Assembly: GCF_030548465.1 (NCBI RefSeq) | Contig: NZ_JAUOSF010000003.1 | Coordinates: 186,001 to 250,000 of the forward strand | DNA: 64,000 nucleotides | From: Tamlana sp. 2_MG-2023 | Lineage (GTDB): Bacteria; Bacteroidota; Bacteroidia; Flavobacteriales; Flavobacteriaceae | Direction of reading: 5' to 3' | Shown: positions 26,278-35,787 of the stretch, piece after piece | Layout: every line of letters starts with the position of its first letter | How positions within the stretch are numbered: position 1 is the first letter of the stretch | The notes under the pieces: generated by a model | Seen by the model: the letters and a program-made list of their open reading frames with translations, nothing else | What the model was told of the DNA's origin: nothing | Databases searched by the model: none | Position numbers and translations under genes: made by a program

Positions 26278-27369
26278 TTATTTTGGAGAATTCGTATCAT
26301 CATCGTCAAAAATTCCTAGCTTTTTGGCTCTTACTTCCCAACTTCTTCTGGCTAATAGCTGAAGGTCTGAAACGTTATCGCTCTCATCCATAATTTCCAA
26401 ACCTAGAAGTGTTTCAATAACATCTTCCATAGTTACGATACCGCTAGCAGTACCGTATTCATCCACGACTAAAGCCATGTGGTTTCGGCTATCTATTAGT
26501 TTTTCAAATAAATCTGGGATGGGTAAATCTCTGTTGATAATGATGATGTTTCGCTTAAGTTCCGATAGCTTTTTATCCCCGTTATCAAGAGCCATTTCTT
26601 TAAAAATTTCGTCTTTAAGCACCAAGCCTTTAATGTTGTCAGGATCATTAACATAAACGGGAATTCTAGAGAAACGCAGGTTTAAGTTTTTATTAAAAAA
26701 TTCTTCAACTGTGGTAGTTTCATCAACAGTTTTCATCACTGTTCGCGGGGTCATGACATCTTTAGCAAAAACCTCCTTAAAAGTTAAAAGGTTTTTAATG
26801 ACCTTACTTTCATTTTCTTGAAACACACCTTCTTCATGGGCTAAATCTGTCATATCTATAAAGCTTTCACGAGTGAGTACACTACCATGACCTTTACCCC
26901 CAATAAGTTTGGTTGTAAGCTGTAGTAACCATAAGATACCAGTCCATTTTAGAGGAAAAATTAAAACGGTTAATGCTTTTGAAGTGAAATTAGCGAGTTG
27001 TTTCCAGTAGGTTGCGCCAATGGTTTTCGGGATAATTTCTGACGCTACTAAAATGAGTAATGTCATGATCGCCGAAACAACACCCACGGTATTTATTCCA
27101 AAGAATTCTATTTTAAAGGGTAATTTTTCAGCTTCGATACCAACCATCATGGCTCCTAAAGTATGTGCAATCGTATTGAGGGTAAGTATAGCGATAAGTG
27201 GTTTATCGACATCTTTTTTAAGAGCTTCTAGTGTGAACGCATAGTCCTTATTCTCTCTTTTTTTAAGATTTATAAAAGTAGGAGTTACGCTTAGTAAAAC
27301 AGCTTCTAAAATAGAACATAGAAACGAAAAAAAGATAGAAATGGTAGCCCAGAGAAGTAGTATCGTCAT
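26278..27369 (-). CDS. CNNM/CBS-domain transporter-like membrane protein
   Basis: 363 residues: DUF21 (CNNM) membrane domain with about four helices (1-180), then a CBS pair (about 200-330; PRTVMKTVDETTTVEEF, LVVDEYGTASGIVTMEDVIETLLG). The C-terminal CorC/HlyC domain is absent, so this is the short form. The family is linked to Mg2+ or Co2+ efflux. A 12-bp inverted repeat lies five bases before the start. Confidence 0.88.
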   Translation of the reverse strand: MTILLLWATISIFFSFLCSILEAVLLSVTPTFINLKKRENKDYAFTLEALKKDVDKPLIAILTLNTIAHTLGAMMVGIEAEKLPFKIEFFGINTVGVVSAIMTLLILVASEIIPKTIGATYWKQLANFTSKALTVLIFPLKWTGILWLLQLTTKLIGGKGHGSVLTRESFIDMTDLAHEEGVFQENESKVIKNLLTFKEVFAKDVMTPRTVMKTVDETTTVEEFFNKNLNLRFSRIPVYVNDPDNIKGLVLKDEIFKEMALDNGDKKLSELKRNIIIINRDLPIPDLFEKLIDSRNHMALVVDEYGTASGIVTMEDVIETLLGLEIMDESDNVSDLQLLARRSWEVRAKKLGIFDDDDTNSPK

Positions 27370-27373
27370 AAAA

Positions 27374-27406
27374 TGGATTTTGTAAAATACTAAATTACAA
27401 AATCCA
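27374..27406. promoter_or_regulatory. 12-bp perfect inverted repeat before the CNNM gene
   Basis: TGGATTTTGTAA and TTACAAAATCCA are exact inverted copies 9 nt apart, ending 5 nt before the ATG of the CNNM gene. It could be an operator or a leader hairpin that hides the start. It may instead form part of the end of the upstream hemB operon. Confidence 0.55.
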
Positions 27407-27443
27407 ATTTATAACATGTTTATTATTGTGATGAAGATTAATA

Positions 27444-28436
27444 TTAACCCTGAAGTATTCTCACCACATCTTTAGCAAAGTAACTAGCAATGATATCGGC
27501 GCCGGCACGTTTAAAAGCGGTTGTGGTTTCCATCATAACTTGGTCGTGGTCTAACCAACCTTTTTCAGCCGCGGCTTTAATCATGGCGTATTCACCAGAT
27601 ACTTGATATACTGCTACGGGAACATCGACTTCGTTTTTGATATCTCTTAAAATATCAAGATAAGAAAGTCCTGGCTTTACCATAACGATATCAGCACCTT
27701 CGTCGATATCCATTTCCGTTTCTCGAATGGCTTCAATGCGATTACCATAATCCATTTGGTATGTTTTTTTGTCTTTCGGAATGTCTTTAACATCTACGGG
27801 AGCAGAATCTAAGGCATCACGGAAAGGGCCATAAAAAGCAGAGGCATATTTCGCTGAGTAACTCATAATGCCTGTGTTTATAAAACCTTCATCTTCTAAG
27901 GCTTCGCGCATAGTTAAAATACGACCATCCATCATATCGCTTGGTGCCACAAAATTAGCGCCTGCTTTAGCGTGAGAAACACTCATTTCAGCTAAAACTT
28001 CAGCAGTGGCATCGTTTATAATTTGTCCGTTTTCGATGATCCCATCATGCCCGTATGCAGAATAAGGATCTAATGCCACATCGGTCATGACTAACATATT
28101 CGGACAAACATTTTTAACGGTTTTAATGGCGCGTTGCATCAATCCGTTAGGGTTTAAGGCTTCAGTGCCTTTGTTGTCTTTTAGGTGATCTGGTACTTTA
28201 ACGAAAAGTAAAACAGATTTTAAACCCAGTTTCCAAAGTTCTTTAACTTCATTTTCAAGAAGGTCTAAGCTGTAACGAAAGTAATTAGGCATTGACGCAA
28301 TTTCATCCTTAATACCTTTGCCTTCAACAACAAAAAGAGGTACTAAAAAATCATTTGGTGTTAATATGGTTTCGCGAACTAATGAGCGTATGGCTTCGTT
28401 GGTTCTTAATCGTCTATTTCTTCGTAATGGGAACAT
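27444..28436 (-). CDS. hemB: porphobilinogen synthase
   Basis: Condenses two 5-aminolevulinate molecules to porphobilinogen. 330 residues, family length. Active-site lysines lie in MSYSAKYASAFYGPFRDA and in VMVKPGLSYLD; TDVALDPYSAYGHDGI is the metal-region motif (Asp/Ala type, without the Zn-binding cysteines). Last heme gene of the leftward cluster. Confidence 0.97.
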   Translation of the reverse strand: MFPLRRNRRLRTNEAIRSLVRETILTPNDFLVPLFVVEGKGIKDEIASMPNYFRYSLDLLENEVKELWKLGLKSVLLFVKVPDHLKDNKGTEALNPNGLMQRAIKTVKNVCPNMLVMTDVALDPYSAYGHDGIIENGQIINDATAEVLAEMSVSHAKAGANFVAPSDMMDGRILTMREALEDEGFINTGIMSYSAKYASAFYGPFRDALDSAPVDVKDIPKDKKTYQMDYGNRIEAIRETEMDIDEGADIVMVKPGLSYLDILRDIKNEVDVPVAVYQVSGEYAMIKAAAEKGWLDHDQVMMETTTAFKRAGADIIASYFAKDVVRILQG

Positions 28437-28448
28437 AGTGTTGTTTGT

Positions 28449-28835
28449 TTATTTGCTGAGACCAAGGTATTTCCAAAGGTTATTTTCTTTTACAAATGCT
28501 GATTTTTCATGAATAACTTCAACGTTTCCGTTTTCAAAAAAATAGGCATTAAAAGTCACTGTGCCTTCAGAATCTTCTTCAAGTCCTTTAGTGGTTTCTA
28601 ATACTTCTAATTTAATCCATTGCACCGATTTGGCCCAATCTACAATGGCTTTTTTTTCTTTAGGTTTTCGTGTTTTACTGTGGTGACTTTCCATTAAATA
28701 ATCACCTTTTGCGAGAACAAAAGCGCTATATCTGGAGCGCATGAGTTTTTCTGCAGTTTTTGCTATTGCTATGTTTTTATGAATACGTTCGCAACAGTTT
28801 TCGTATGTGTTTATTTGGCCACAGTAGCAAGACAT
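28449..28835 (-). CDS. YchJ-family protein (SEC-C-like and NTF2-like)
   Basis: 128 residues. N-terminal zinc-type motif CYCGQINTYENCC, then an NTF2-like part with RYSAFVLAKGDYLMESHHSKTR, typical of YchJ. The function is unknown. Lies 12 nt upstream of hemB and 6 nt after the DUF4421 gene, so within the heme operon. Confidence 0.85.
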   Translation of the reverse strand: MSCYCGQINTYENCCERIHKNIAIAKTAEKLMRSRYSAFVLAKGDYLMESHHSKTRKPKEKKAIVDWAKSVQWIKLEVLETTKGLEEDSEGTVTFNAYFFENGNVEVIHEKSAFVKENNLWKYLGLSK

Positions 28836-28841
28836 ATCTTA

Positions 28842-29864
28842 TTAAAAACCGATTTTTTTATTAATTTCATCTGCCTTGTTTACTATTTTTTTGGGCGCAT
28901 TGAAGCGGTAACCAATAAAAAATTGTAAGTACGGAATATCATCTTTTATGTAAGATGATCTATCGGTATTATGGTTTAAAATAAGGTAGTTATAATGCGC
29001 ACCTAAGTAAAGGTAGTTCACGTCGTAGGTTATGGTTCCGCTAAAATCTAACTCGGTAAGCAGAGAGGTGAGATCATCGTCACCATGTGGATTGTTACTG
29101 TAATTTAAGCCAATTCCGGCAGAAGCCCCAGCAGAAATAAAGAGATTTTTTGTTGGTACGAAATTGTATATATAAGCTGGCGCAAAGGCAATATCAAAAG
29201 AATTATAATCATTACTTAAGTTAATATCCGGGAAATTTAAATCATACTTGGTGAAATAGTACACCAATCGAGGCATAAAAGTTCCAGCGCTTTTTAGTTG
29301 TTTTTCATCTTGAGTTGCAATGGCGCGATATGAAAAGTTTTCGTTGAAAATGTAAGAAGTGGATCCACCTATTTTAAACGATTTCGTTTTAGGTAAGTAG
29401 GCTGGTTGGTAGTTTGTTCCTTCTAATTGAAACCCTACTTGACTGTATATATCTAGGGTTTGCATGAAATGTTTACCAAAATAAGTTCTTAGGTTAAAAT
29501 TAAGAAGTTTAGAATCTTTATCTTCTGGATTTTCAGCTAATGATTTTGTTGAAAATGAGTAAGAAGCAGATATTGATCTAAAGGCTACTGAAGCGCCAAT
29601 TTTATCTTGGTTATTCGGGTAAAGGTGAAATTCGTTATTTGAATCGTTACGATCGCGTATTCTTAAAGAATTAGAGGTTTTAACGAAAAATGCTCGTGCT
29701 GTAATTCTATTTTTATAAATATAGATGTAATCGTTGTTTTGTTCTGAATAAACAATATTCTGAATGGTGTCTTGAGTGGATTCGTTAGGAATGTTGTTTT
29801 GAGCAAAAAAAGGCAAGCATAATAGGTTTATTAATATGCTAAACGATTTAACTTTTAAATCCAT
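28842..29864 (-). CDS. DUF4421-like outer-membrane protein
   Basis: 340 residues with an N-terminal signal peptide (LLCLPFFAQ). The rest alternates aromatic and polar residues as in a beta-barrel (DIAFAPAYIYNF, LYLGAHYNYLI, LQFFIGYRFNAP). It resembles DUF4421 proteins of Bacteroidota. It overlaps hemF by 10 nt. Role unknown. Confidence 0.7.
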   Translation of the reverse strand: MDLKVKSFSILINLLCLPFFAQNNIPNESTQDTIQNIVYSEQNNDYIYIYKNRITARAFFVKTSNSLRIRDRNDSNNEFHLYPNNQDKIGASVAFRSISASYSFSTKSLAENPEDKDSKLLNFNLRTYFGKHFMQTLDIYSQVGFQLEGTNYQPAYLPKTKSFKIGGSTSYIFNENFSYRAIATQDEKQLKSAGTFMPRLVYYFTKYDLNFPDINLSNDYNSFDIAFAPAYIYNFVPTKNLFISAGASAGIGLNYSNNPHGDDDLTSLLTELDFSGTITYDVNYLYLGAHYNYLILNHNTDRSSYIKDDIPYLQFFIGYRFNAPKKIVNKADEINKKIGF

Positions 29865-30757
29865 TTTTTTGGTTCTTGTAATGTTTGGATTAATTTTTCT
29901 TCATCGCTTCCTTGTTCTGGATGATGGTCGTAAACCCACTGTACATGCGGTGGTAAACTCATTAAGATACTTTCTATTCGACCGTTGGTTTTTAATCCGA
30001 AAAGAGTGCCTTTATCATGTACTAAATTAAACTCCACATAGCGTCCGCGGCGAATTTCCTGCCAGTTACGTTGTGCTGTTGTGTATGGTAAATCTTTTCT
30101 ACGTTCTACAATAGGCACGTAGGCTTCTAAAAAACTGTCTCCAACTTCGGTTACAAAGTTATACCAGTTTTCCATAGACTTAGATTGGGTTGCTTTGCAA
30201 TAATCAAAAAATAAACCACCAATACCTCGACCTTCATTACGATGCGCATTATAAAAATATTCGTCGCATCGTTTTTTGTAGTTTGGGTAAAATTCAGGAT
30301 CGTGTTTATCACAGGCTGTTTTACATGTTTGATGAAAATGTATCGCATCTTCATCAAATAAATAATAGGGTGTTAAATCTTGACCGCCACCAAACCAGCT
30401 ATCAATGATTTCGCCTGCATCATCATACATTTCAAAATAACGCCAATTGGCATGTACTGTTGGCACCATTGGGTTCTTAGGATGCAGTACAAGGCTCAAT
30501 CCGCAGGCAAAAAAATCAACATCGCCTACCTTAAAGTAGGTTTGCATAGACTTTGGTAATTTACCATGTACACCAGAGATATTTACACCACCTTTTTCAA
30601 AAACATTACCGTTTTCGATAACACGGGTTCTTCCGCCGCCGCCTTCAGGACGTTTCCAAAGGTCTTCTTGAAATTTGGCATGACCATCAATAGATTCTAA
30701 TTTAGAAGTTATTTGATCTTGTAAATTTTGAATGTATTGATAAAATTTATCTTTCAT
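29855..30757 (-). CDS. hemF: oxygen-dependent coproporphyrinogen III oxidase
   Basis: Decarboxylates two propionates to vinyl groups, giving protoporphyrinogen IX; needs O2. 300 residues. Typical blocks are RPEGGGGRTRV, FGGGQDLTPYYLFDEDA, GRGIGGLFFDY and YVEFNLVHDKGTLFGL. No oxygen-independent hemN is in the window. Confidence 0.97.
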   Translation of the reverse strand: MKDKFYQYIQNLQDQITSKLESIDGHAKFQEDLWKRPEGGGGRTRVIENGNVFEKGGVNISGVHGKLPKSMQTYFKVGDVDFFACGLSLVLHPKNPMVPTVHANWRYFEMYDDAGEIIDSWFGGGQDLTPYYLFDEDAIHFHQTCKTACDKHDPEFYPNYKKRCDEYFYNAHRNEGRGIGGLFFDYCKATQSKSMENWYNFVTEVGDSFLEAYVPIVERRKDLPYTTAQRNWQEIRRGRYVEFNLVHDKGTLFGLKTNGRIESILMSLPPHVQWVYDHHPEQGSDEEKLIQTLQEPKKWI

Positions 30758-30801
30758 CTAAAGGACTCTGATTATTTTATAAGTTACTACTTGATTCCAA
30801 A

Positions 30802-32163
30802 CTAATTCGTAATATGAGCTTTCTCTGGCTTTGGTTCTGCTTTGGCTAGCATTTTTTTGCCTTGCTTATTAAGAATCATATATCCTATAATTCCAGAAAT
30901 AGTTGAGCCTATTAAAATTCCAATTTTAGCAGAATCGACATAAATGTGGTGCTCTGTAAAAGCAAGACCGGCAATAAATATAGCCATTGTAAAACCTATA
31001 CCTGCTAAGAATGAAACCCCAATAACTTGTGTTTTCGTGATATCGGCTGGAATGTTGATTATTTTTAATTTACCTGCAAGCAATACAAACAAGGAAACAC
31101 CAATACTTTTTCCTAATAGTAAGCAAGCCGCAATATTAAATACTAATACGAAATCTAAGCCTTCACTACTACTTAAAATCACTCCTGAATTAGCAAGTGC
31201 AAATATGGGAATGATAAAGTAAGCCACCCAATCATGTAAATGATGTTCTAAATGTTGTAATGGTGATTGGTATTTATTGGTCCAATGTTGTAATTCATCA
31301 ATTTCATGAATTTGTTCCGCTGAAAGAATAGGCTCTTTTAACTCTGAAGACGCTTTAATTTTAGTTGTAATTTCTTCTAACCGTGATAAAAACTGAGACG
31401 TTTCCACTTTTTGTCTAATCGGTACCGAGAAAGCTAATAATATACCTGCCAAAGTAGGGTGCACTCCAGATTTTAAGAATAAAACCCAAATGGCGATACC
31501 AAAAATAATCATTATAAATTTTGAAAAATACCCTCTATAAGATAATAAGTATAGGATTGCAATTAGAGCAAGTGCAGCACCTAAGAGTAGCATTTTAATA
31601 GTTCCTGTATAGAATAGGGCAATAACAACTACGGCTCCTAAATCATCTACAATAGCAAACGCGGTTAAAAATATTTTTAAACTAATTGGGACTTTATCAC
31701 CTAATACTTTTAAAATAGCTAAAGAGAAGGCAATATCTGTGGCCATTGGAATCCCCCAACCATGTAGAGTGTCGCCAGGATGTGTGCTTAACGTGTTGTT
31801 AATAAGAACGAAAAACAATACAGGAACAACCATTCCGCCAACAGCTCCAACAAGTGGGAAGGCTAGTTTTTTCGCTGTGTTAAGTTCGCCAATTAAAAAT
31901 TCACGCTTAATCTCTAAACCAATAAGGAAAAAGAAAACAGCCATAAACCCATCGTTTATCCATAGGATAAGAGGCTTGTACAATTCGAAGTTTTCCGATT
32001 TATACCCCAAGTGGTATTCCCAGAGCGCTGTATAACCTGCCGAATAAGGTGAGTTTGCCCAAGCCAAGGCTAAAATAGCTGCGAAAAGCAGCAAGATACC
32101 ACTAAAACTCTCAATCTTGATGAATTTTTGTATTGGTGATAAAATATTACTTTTAGGTTCCAT
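30802..32163 (-). CDS. nhaA: Na+/H+ antiporter NhaA
   Basis: Exchanges cytoplasmic Na+ for external H+. 453 residues, about 12 helices; the ion-binding Asp pair is in TAFAIVDDLGAV, and IGLEIKREFLIGEL is typical. It is longer than E. coli NhaA because of a charged insert (about 245-295) and a Lys/Glu-rich tail. It sits inside the heme gene run, 44 nt before hemF. Confidence 0.95.
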   Translation of the reverse strand: MEPKSNILSPIQKFIKIESFSGILLLFAAILALAWANSPYSAGYTALWEYHLGYKSENFELYKPLILWINDGFMAVFFFLIGLEIKREFLIGELNTAKKLAFPLVGAVGGMVVPVLFFVLINNTLSTHPGDTLHGWGIPMATDIAFSLAILKVLGDKVPISLKIFLTAFAIVDDLGAVVVIALFYTGTIKMLLLGAALALIAILYLLSYRGYFSKFIMIIFGIAIWVLFLKSGVHPTLAGILLAFSVPIRQKVETSQFLSRLEEITTKIKASSELKEPILSAEQIHEIDELQHWTNKYQSPLQHLEHHLHDWVAYFIIPIFALANSGVILSSSEGLDFVLVFNIAACLLLGKSIGVSLFVLLAGKLKIINIPADITKTQVIGVSFLAGIGFTMAIFIAGLAFTEHHIYVDSAKIGILIGSTISGIIGYMILNKQGKKMLAKAEPKPEKAHITN

Positions 32164-32177
32164 ATAACTAAATTTTG

Positions 32178-32918
32178 TTAATTTTTCTTCTTTAAAACCT
32201 TAATGGTTTCGGTTGTTGCGGCTGTTACCGAAAGTGGTAAAACCAATAGCACTCCAACGATTGGAATGAATAAAAATAGCATAAATATAATACCGTTTCC
32301 AATGGCGAGTCCGCGATTTTCACGAACAAAATTGATGCTATTTTTATAATTATAATGACGTTCTAAAGTATAGTCCATATTTCCAAATCCTGCGTAATAG
32401 GATTGTAGAAAAAATAGGGCTATCGTAGAAAATATATTTACAATCGGTACAAATTTTAATACCAATATAGGGATTGTAAATAATAACTCACGAATTAAAT
32501 TTCGAATATTAATTCGAATACCTCGCCATAATAGTTCTGTAAATGAGCTGTTTAGTCTGTCTTTGTTTAGGTTTCCTGTTAAATGTGTTTCAATTTTTTC
32601 TGAAACAGGACTCATAAACGGTGCTGATAATGCCATGATAATATGTTTAAATAATATCAGGCCAATGGCTATAATGATAAGTAGCCCTAGAATGGTTCCT
32701 AGCGCCGTAAAAGCAGCTTTTCCCCAGTCCCAAATCCAAACCTTGGCGATATATTCACCTAGGTTATCGGATAATGTATAAGCGGTTAAGCTTATAAGGC
32801 TTGCAGTAATAACGCTAATAAACATCGGGATAACAAAGAATTTCCAGAGCTTTAGCTTAGATAATAAACTAAAAGCTCCTATATACGCTTTAATTCCTGA
32901 TGTTATGCTTTTTAACAT
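32178..32918 (-). CDS. EI24/CysZ-like membrane protein
   Basis: About 246 residues from ATG 32918 (MLKSITSGIKAYIGAF); the longer frame to 32984 adds an unlikely N-terminus. Several membrane helices, with the family segment MALSAPFMSPVSEKIE and FGNMDYTLERH. CysZ is a sulfate channel in other bacteria, but in Bacteroidota the role is unknown. Between hemE and nhaA. Confidence 0.85.
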   Translation of the reverse strand: MLKSITSGIKAYIGAFSLLSKLKLWKFFVIPMFISVITASLISLTAYTLSDNLGEYIAKVWIWDWGKAAFTALGTILGLLIIIAIGLILFKHIIMALSAPFMSPVSEKIETHLTGNLNKDRLNSSFTELLWRGIRINIRNLIRELLFTIPILVLKFVPIVNIFSTIALFFLQSYYAGFGNMDYTLERHYNYKNSINFVRENRGLAIGNGIIFMLFLFIPIVGVLLVLPLSVTAATTETIKVLKKKN

Positions 32919-32996
32919 AGTTTTACTTAAAACTAAAATTGGGAAAGCAATTAATTTAATTCTGAAAACTAAACAGAATTTCAATCTTTCACAAAC

Positions 32997-34025
32997 TTAA
33001 GCGTTATATTCTTTTACCGCGTCTATAAACGCTTTTGCATGGTCTAACGGAATATGTGGTAGAATACCGTGACCCAGATTAACAATATATTTATCTTTAC
33101 CAAACTCATTAATCATTTGGTGTACCATTTTCTTAATTTCAGCTGGAGGCGATAACAAACGTACAGGGTCAAAATTTCCTTGTAGCGTGATATTTCCACC
33201 AGTTAAGTAACGTGCATTTTGTGGCGAGCAGGTCCAATCTACTCCTAATGCCGAAGCATTACTTTTTGCCATTTCGCCAAGTGCAAACCAGCAGCCTTTT
33301 CCGAAGGCAATTACAGGCGCATCGTCTTTTAAGGCTTCTATAATTTGATTGATGTATTGCCAAGAAAATTCTTGATAATCGGTTGGCGATAACATGCCTC
33401 CCCAAGAATCGAAAACTTGAACAGCATTAACACCAGCTTTTACTTTCTCTTTTAAGTAAGCAATTGTAGTGTCGGTTATTTTTTGTAATAATTGATGTGC
33501 AGCTATTGGGTTTGTAAAGCAAAACTCTTTGGCTTTATCAAAATTTTTGCTGCCTTGGCCTTGTACACAGTAACATAAGATGGTCCAAGGTGATCCGGCA
33601 AAACCAATTAACGGAATATCATTGTTTAATAATTCTTTTGTGGCTTTAATACCCTCGTAAACATAATTTAGTGCGTCCTTAACATCTGGAACGATCACGT
33701 TATCTACATCTTTTTGAGTACGAATAGGATTTGGTAAATAAGGTCCGAAATTAGGTTTCATTTGCACCTCAATATTCATAGCTTGAGGAATTACCAAAAT
33801 GTCACTAAATAAAATAGCAGCATCCATTCCGTAACGTCTAATGGGTTGTACGGTAATTTCACTGGCTAATTCTGGAGTCTGGCAACGTGTAAAAAAATCA
33901 TATTTCTCACGAATGGCCATGAATTCTGGTAAATAACGTCCAGCTTGACGCATCATCCATACTGGCGGACGTTCAACAGTTTCTCCTTTTAATGCTCTTA
34001 AAAATAAATCGTTTTTAATACTCAT
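32997..34025 (-). CDS. hemE: uroporphyrinogen decarboxylase
   Basis: Removes four acetate carboxyls from uroporphyrinogen III. 342 residues. Signatures [15 protein letters not shown] and [12 protein letters not shown] are intact. Just upstream is a CGCGAAAGCGGGAATC unit of the scattered palindromic repeat. A 187-nt gap separates it from hemCD. Confidence 0.97.
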   Translation of the reverse strand: MSIKNDLFLRALKGETVERPPVWMMRQAGRYLPEFMAIREKYDFFTRCQTPELASEITVQPIRRYGMDAAILFSDILVIPQAMNIEVQMKPNFGPYLPNPIRTQKDVDNVIVPDVKDALNYVYEGIKATKELLNNDIPLIGFAGSPWTILCYCVQGQGSKNFDKAKEFCFTNPIAAHQLLQKITDTTIAYLKEKVKAGVNAVQVFDSWGGMLSPTDYQEFSWQYINQIIEALKDDAPVIAFGKGCWFALGEMAKSNASALGVDWTCSPQNARYLTGGNITLQGNFDPVRLLSPPAEIKKMVHQMINEFGKDKYIVNLGHGILPHIPLDHAKAFIDAVKEYNA

Positions 34026-34212
34026 ATTTTTTTCCGCGAAAGCGGGAATCTTTTTATCTGAAACTTAAAAGTGTATAAAACTAAGTGATAAATGGCTGCT
34101 CCAAAATGATATTTATCATAATTTTAACCTTTGAATTAAAAATGTTGAATTTATACAATCTGATTTAATATTTCAAAGCTTTTTCCGTTTCTATGGTTTA
34201 TAATTTTCAAAA

Positions 34213-35787
34213 TTATTGGGCGTAATGTGCATTGACTAATTCAATGACACTCTCTACAGTTGGTACTTTTGCAATGCGAACATCGCTAAAATGTTTACTT
34301 GCTTCCTTTGCTGTCGTGTCTCCAATACAGAAGGCTATAACTTCTGCTTTATTTTTTTGAACAAAACTTTCAACCGTTGATGGGCTATAAAACATAGCAC
34401 TTTCAATAGAATCGGCAACTTTGAAACCATCAAATTTAGTTTGATAAGCTTCAACTTCGGTTACCTTAATGTTATTTTCTTCAAGAATATTTGGTAAATC
34501 GTCTAATCTTAAATCACTACAAAAATAGGTGACTTCCGTTCCGTCTATATATTCTACTAAATACTCGGCTAGTTTTTTAGCGTTGTTTTCAGTGTGGGTT
34601 ACTTTGCCAATTTTCTTTTCAACCAAACGCTTGGTACGACGACCAACACAGTAAATGTTTTTGAATTGTAATTCTATAGCCGAATAGTTTGTAGTTAACG
34701 ATTCTACGGCGTTTTTACTTGTTATGATTACGTTTTGAATCTCGTTTTTTAAGAAACGTGGGTGAATACGATTTAAGCTAATTTTTATAAAATCTGAGCT
34801 CTCTGGAACCGCTTTTTCATGAAATAACAAACGCTGATCTTCGGTAAATGATTTTGTTGAAAACACGTTGGTTGGTTTGGTAGACTTTATTTTGTCCATT
34901 AAGCGTTTTCCACCACGTTCGATAACAAAATCGGCACAAAACTGAGCCATATCGCTATGTTCGCCTAATTTTTTAACACGAGTTACATCAATCCGCTTGG
35001 AGCCATCTTCACTTAATAAAACCCCTTTAAAGTTAATTTCTTCATCTTTGATATAAGCTAACGCACCAATTGGAGCGGTGCATCCGCCTTCCAGTTTATT
35101 AAGGAATTCACGTTCTATGGTCGTACAAATTTCGGTTTCTTCGTGATTTAATTCCGCGCAAGCAGTTCTTGTAAATTCATCATCTTCTAAAGCAGTAACC
35201 ATTATTGCGCCTTGTGCAGGAGCTGGAATCATCCAATCTAAATTAAACGATTCTTCTGGGCGAATACCAATTCTTCCAATACCTGCGGCTGCAAAAATGG
35301 CCCCGTTCCAATCGTTGTCTTCTAATTTTTGAAGACGAGAATTCACATTACCACGTAGATCTACAATAGTATGAGTTGGGAAACGGTTTAGCCATTGGGC
35401 ACGACGTCTTAAACTACCGGTTGCAATTACGGCATTTTTAGAACCTAAAAACTCTTCGTTATTTTTAAATACCAGGGTGTCGTTTACATTACCACGTTTT
35501 AAAACGGCCGCTTGTACAATGCCTTTAGGCAAAAGGGTAGGCACATCTTTTAAAGAATGTACGGCAATATCGATATCGTCATTTAACATGGCAATATCTA
35601 GGGTTCTTGTAAAAATTCCTGTAATACCTAGCTCGTATAGGGGTTTATCTAAAACTAAATCGCCTGTAGATTTTACAGGAACGAGTGTGGTTTTATGCCC
35701 TAAAGCTTCAAGTTGCGTTTTTACAATGTTGGCTTGGTATAGTGCTAATTCACTATCACGCGTGCCAATTCTTATGGTTTTAGACAT
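34213..35787 (-). CDS. hemCD: fused hydroxymethylbilane synthase and uroporphyrinogen-III synthase
   Basis: 524 residues. HemC occupies about 1-300, with the dipyrromethane cofactor Cys236 in KLEGGCTAPIGAL and the substrate-binding Arg motif GSLRRRAQW. HemD occupies about 310-524 (IITSKNAVESL, YCVGRRTKRLVE, MFYSPSTVESF). One protein would make linear tetrapyrrole and close it to uroporphyrinogen III. The fusion is real: there is no stop or frame change between the parts. It overlaps hemA by 8 nt. Confidence 0.95.
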   Translation of the reverse strand: MSKTIRIGTRDSELALYQANIVKTQLEALGHKTTLVPVKSTGDLVLDKPLYELGITGIFTRTLDIAMLNDDIDIAVHSLKDVPTLLPKGIVQAAVLKRGNVNDTLVFKNNEEFLGSKNAVIATGSLRRRAQWLNRFPTHTIVDLRGNVNSRLQKLEDNDWNGAIFAAAGIGRIGIRPEESFNLDWMIPAPAQGAIMVTALEDDEFTRTACAELNHEETEICTTIEREFLNKLEGGCTAPIGALAYIKDEEINFKGVLLSEDGSKRIDVTRVKKLGEHSDMAQFCADFVIERGGKRLMDKIKSTKPTNVFSTKSFTEDQRLLFHEKAVPESSDFIKISLNRIHPRFLKNEIQNVIITSKNAVESLTTNYSAIELQFKNIYCVGRRTKRLVEKKIGKVTHTENNAKKLAEYLVEYIDGTEVTYFCSDLRLDDLPNILEENNIKVTEVEAYQTKFDGFKVADSIESAMFYSPSTVESFVQKNKAEVIAFCIGDTTAKEASKHFSDVRIAKVPTVESVIELVNAHYAQ

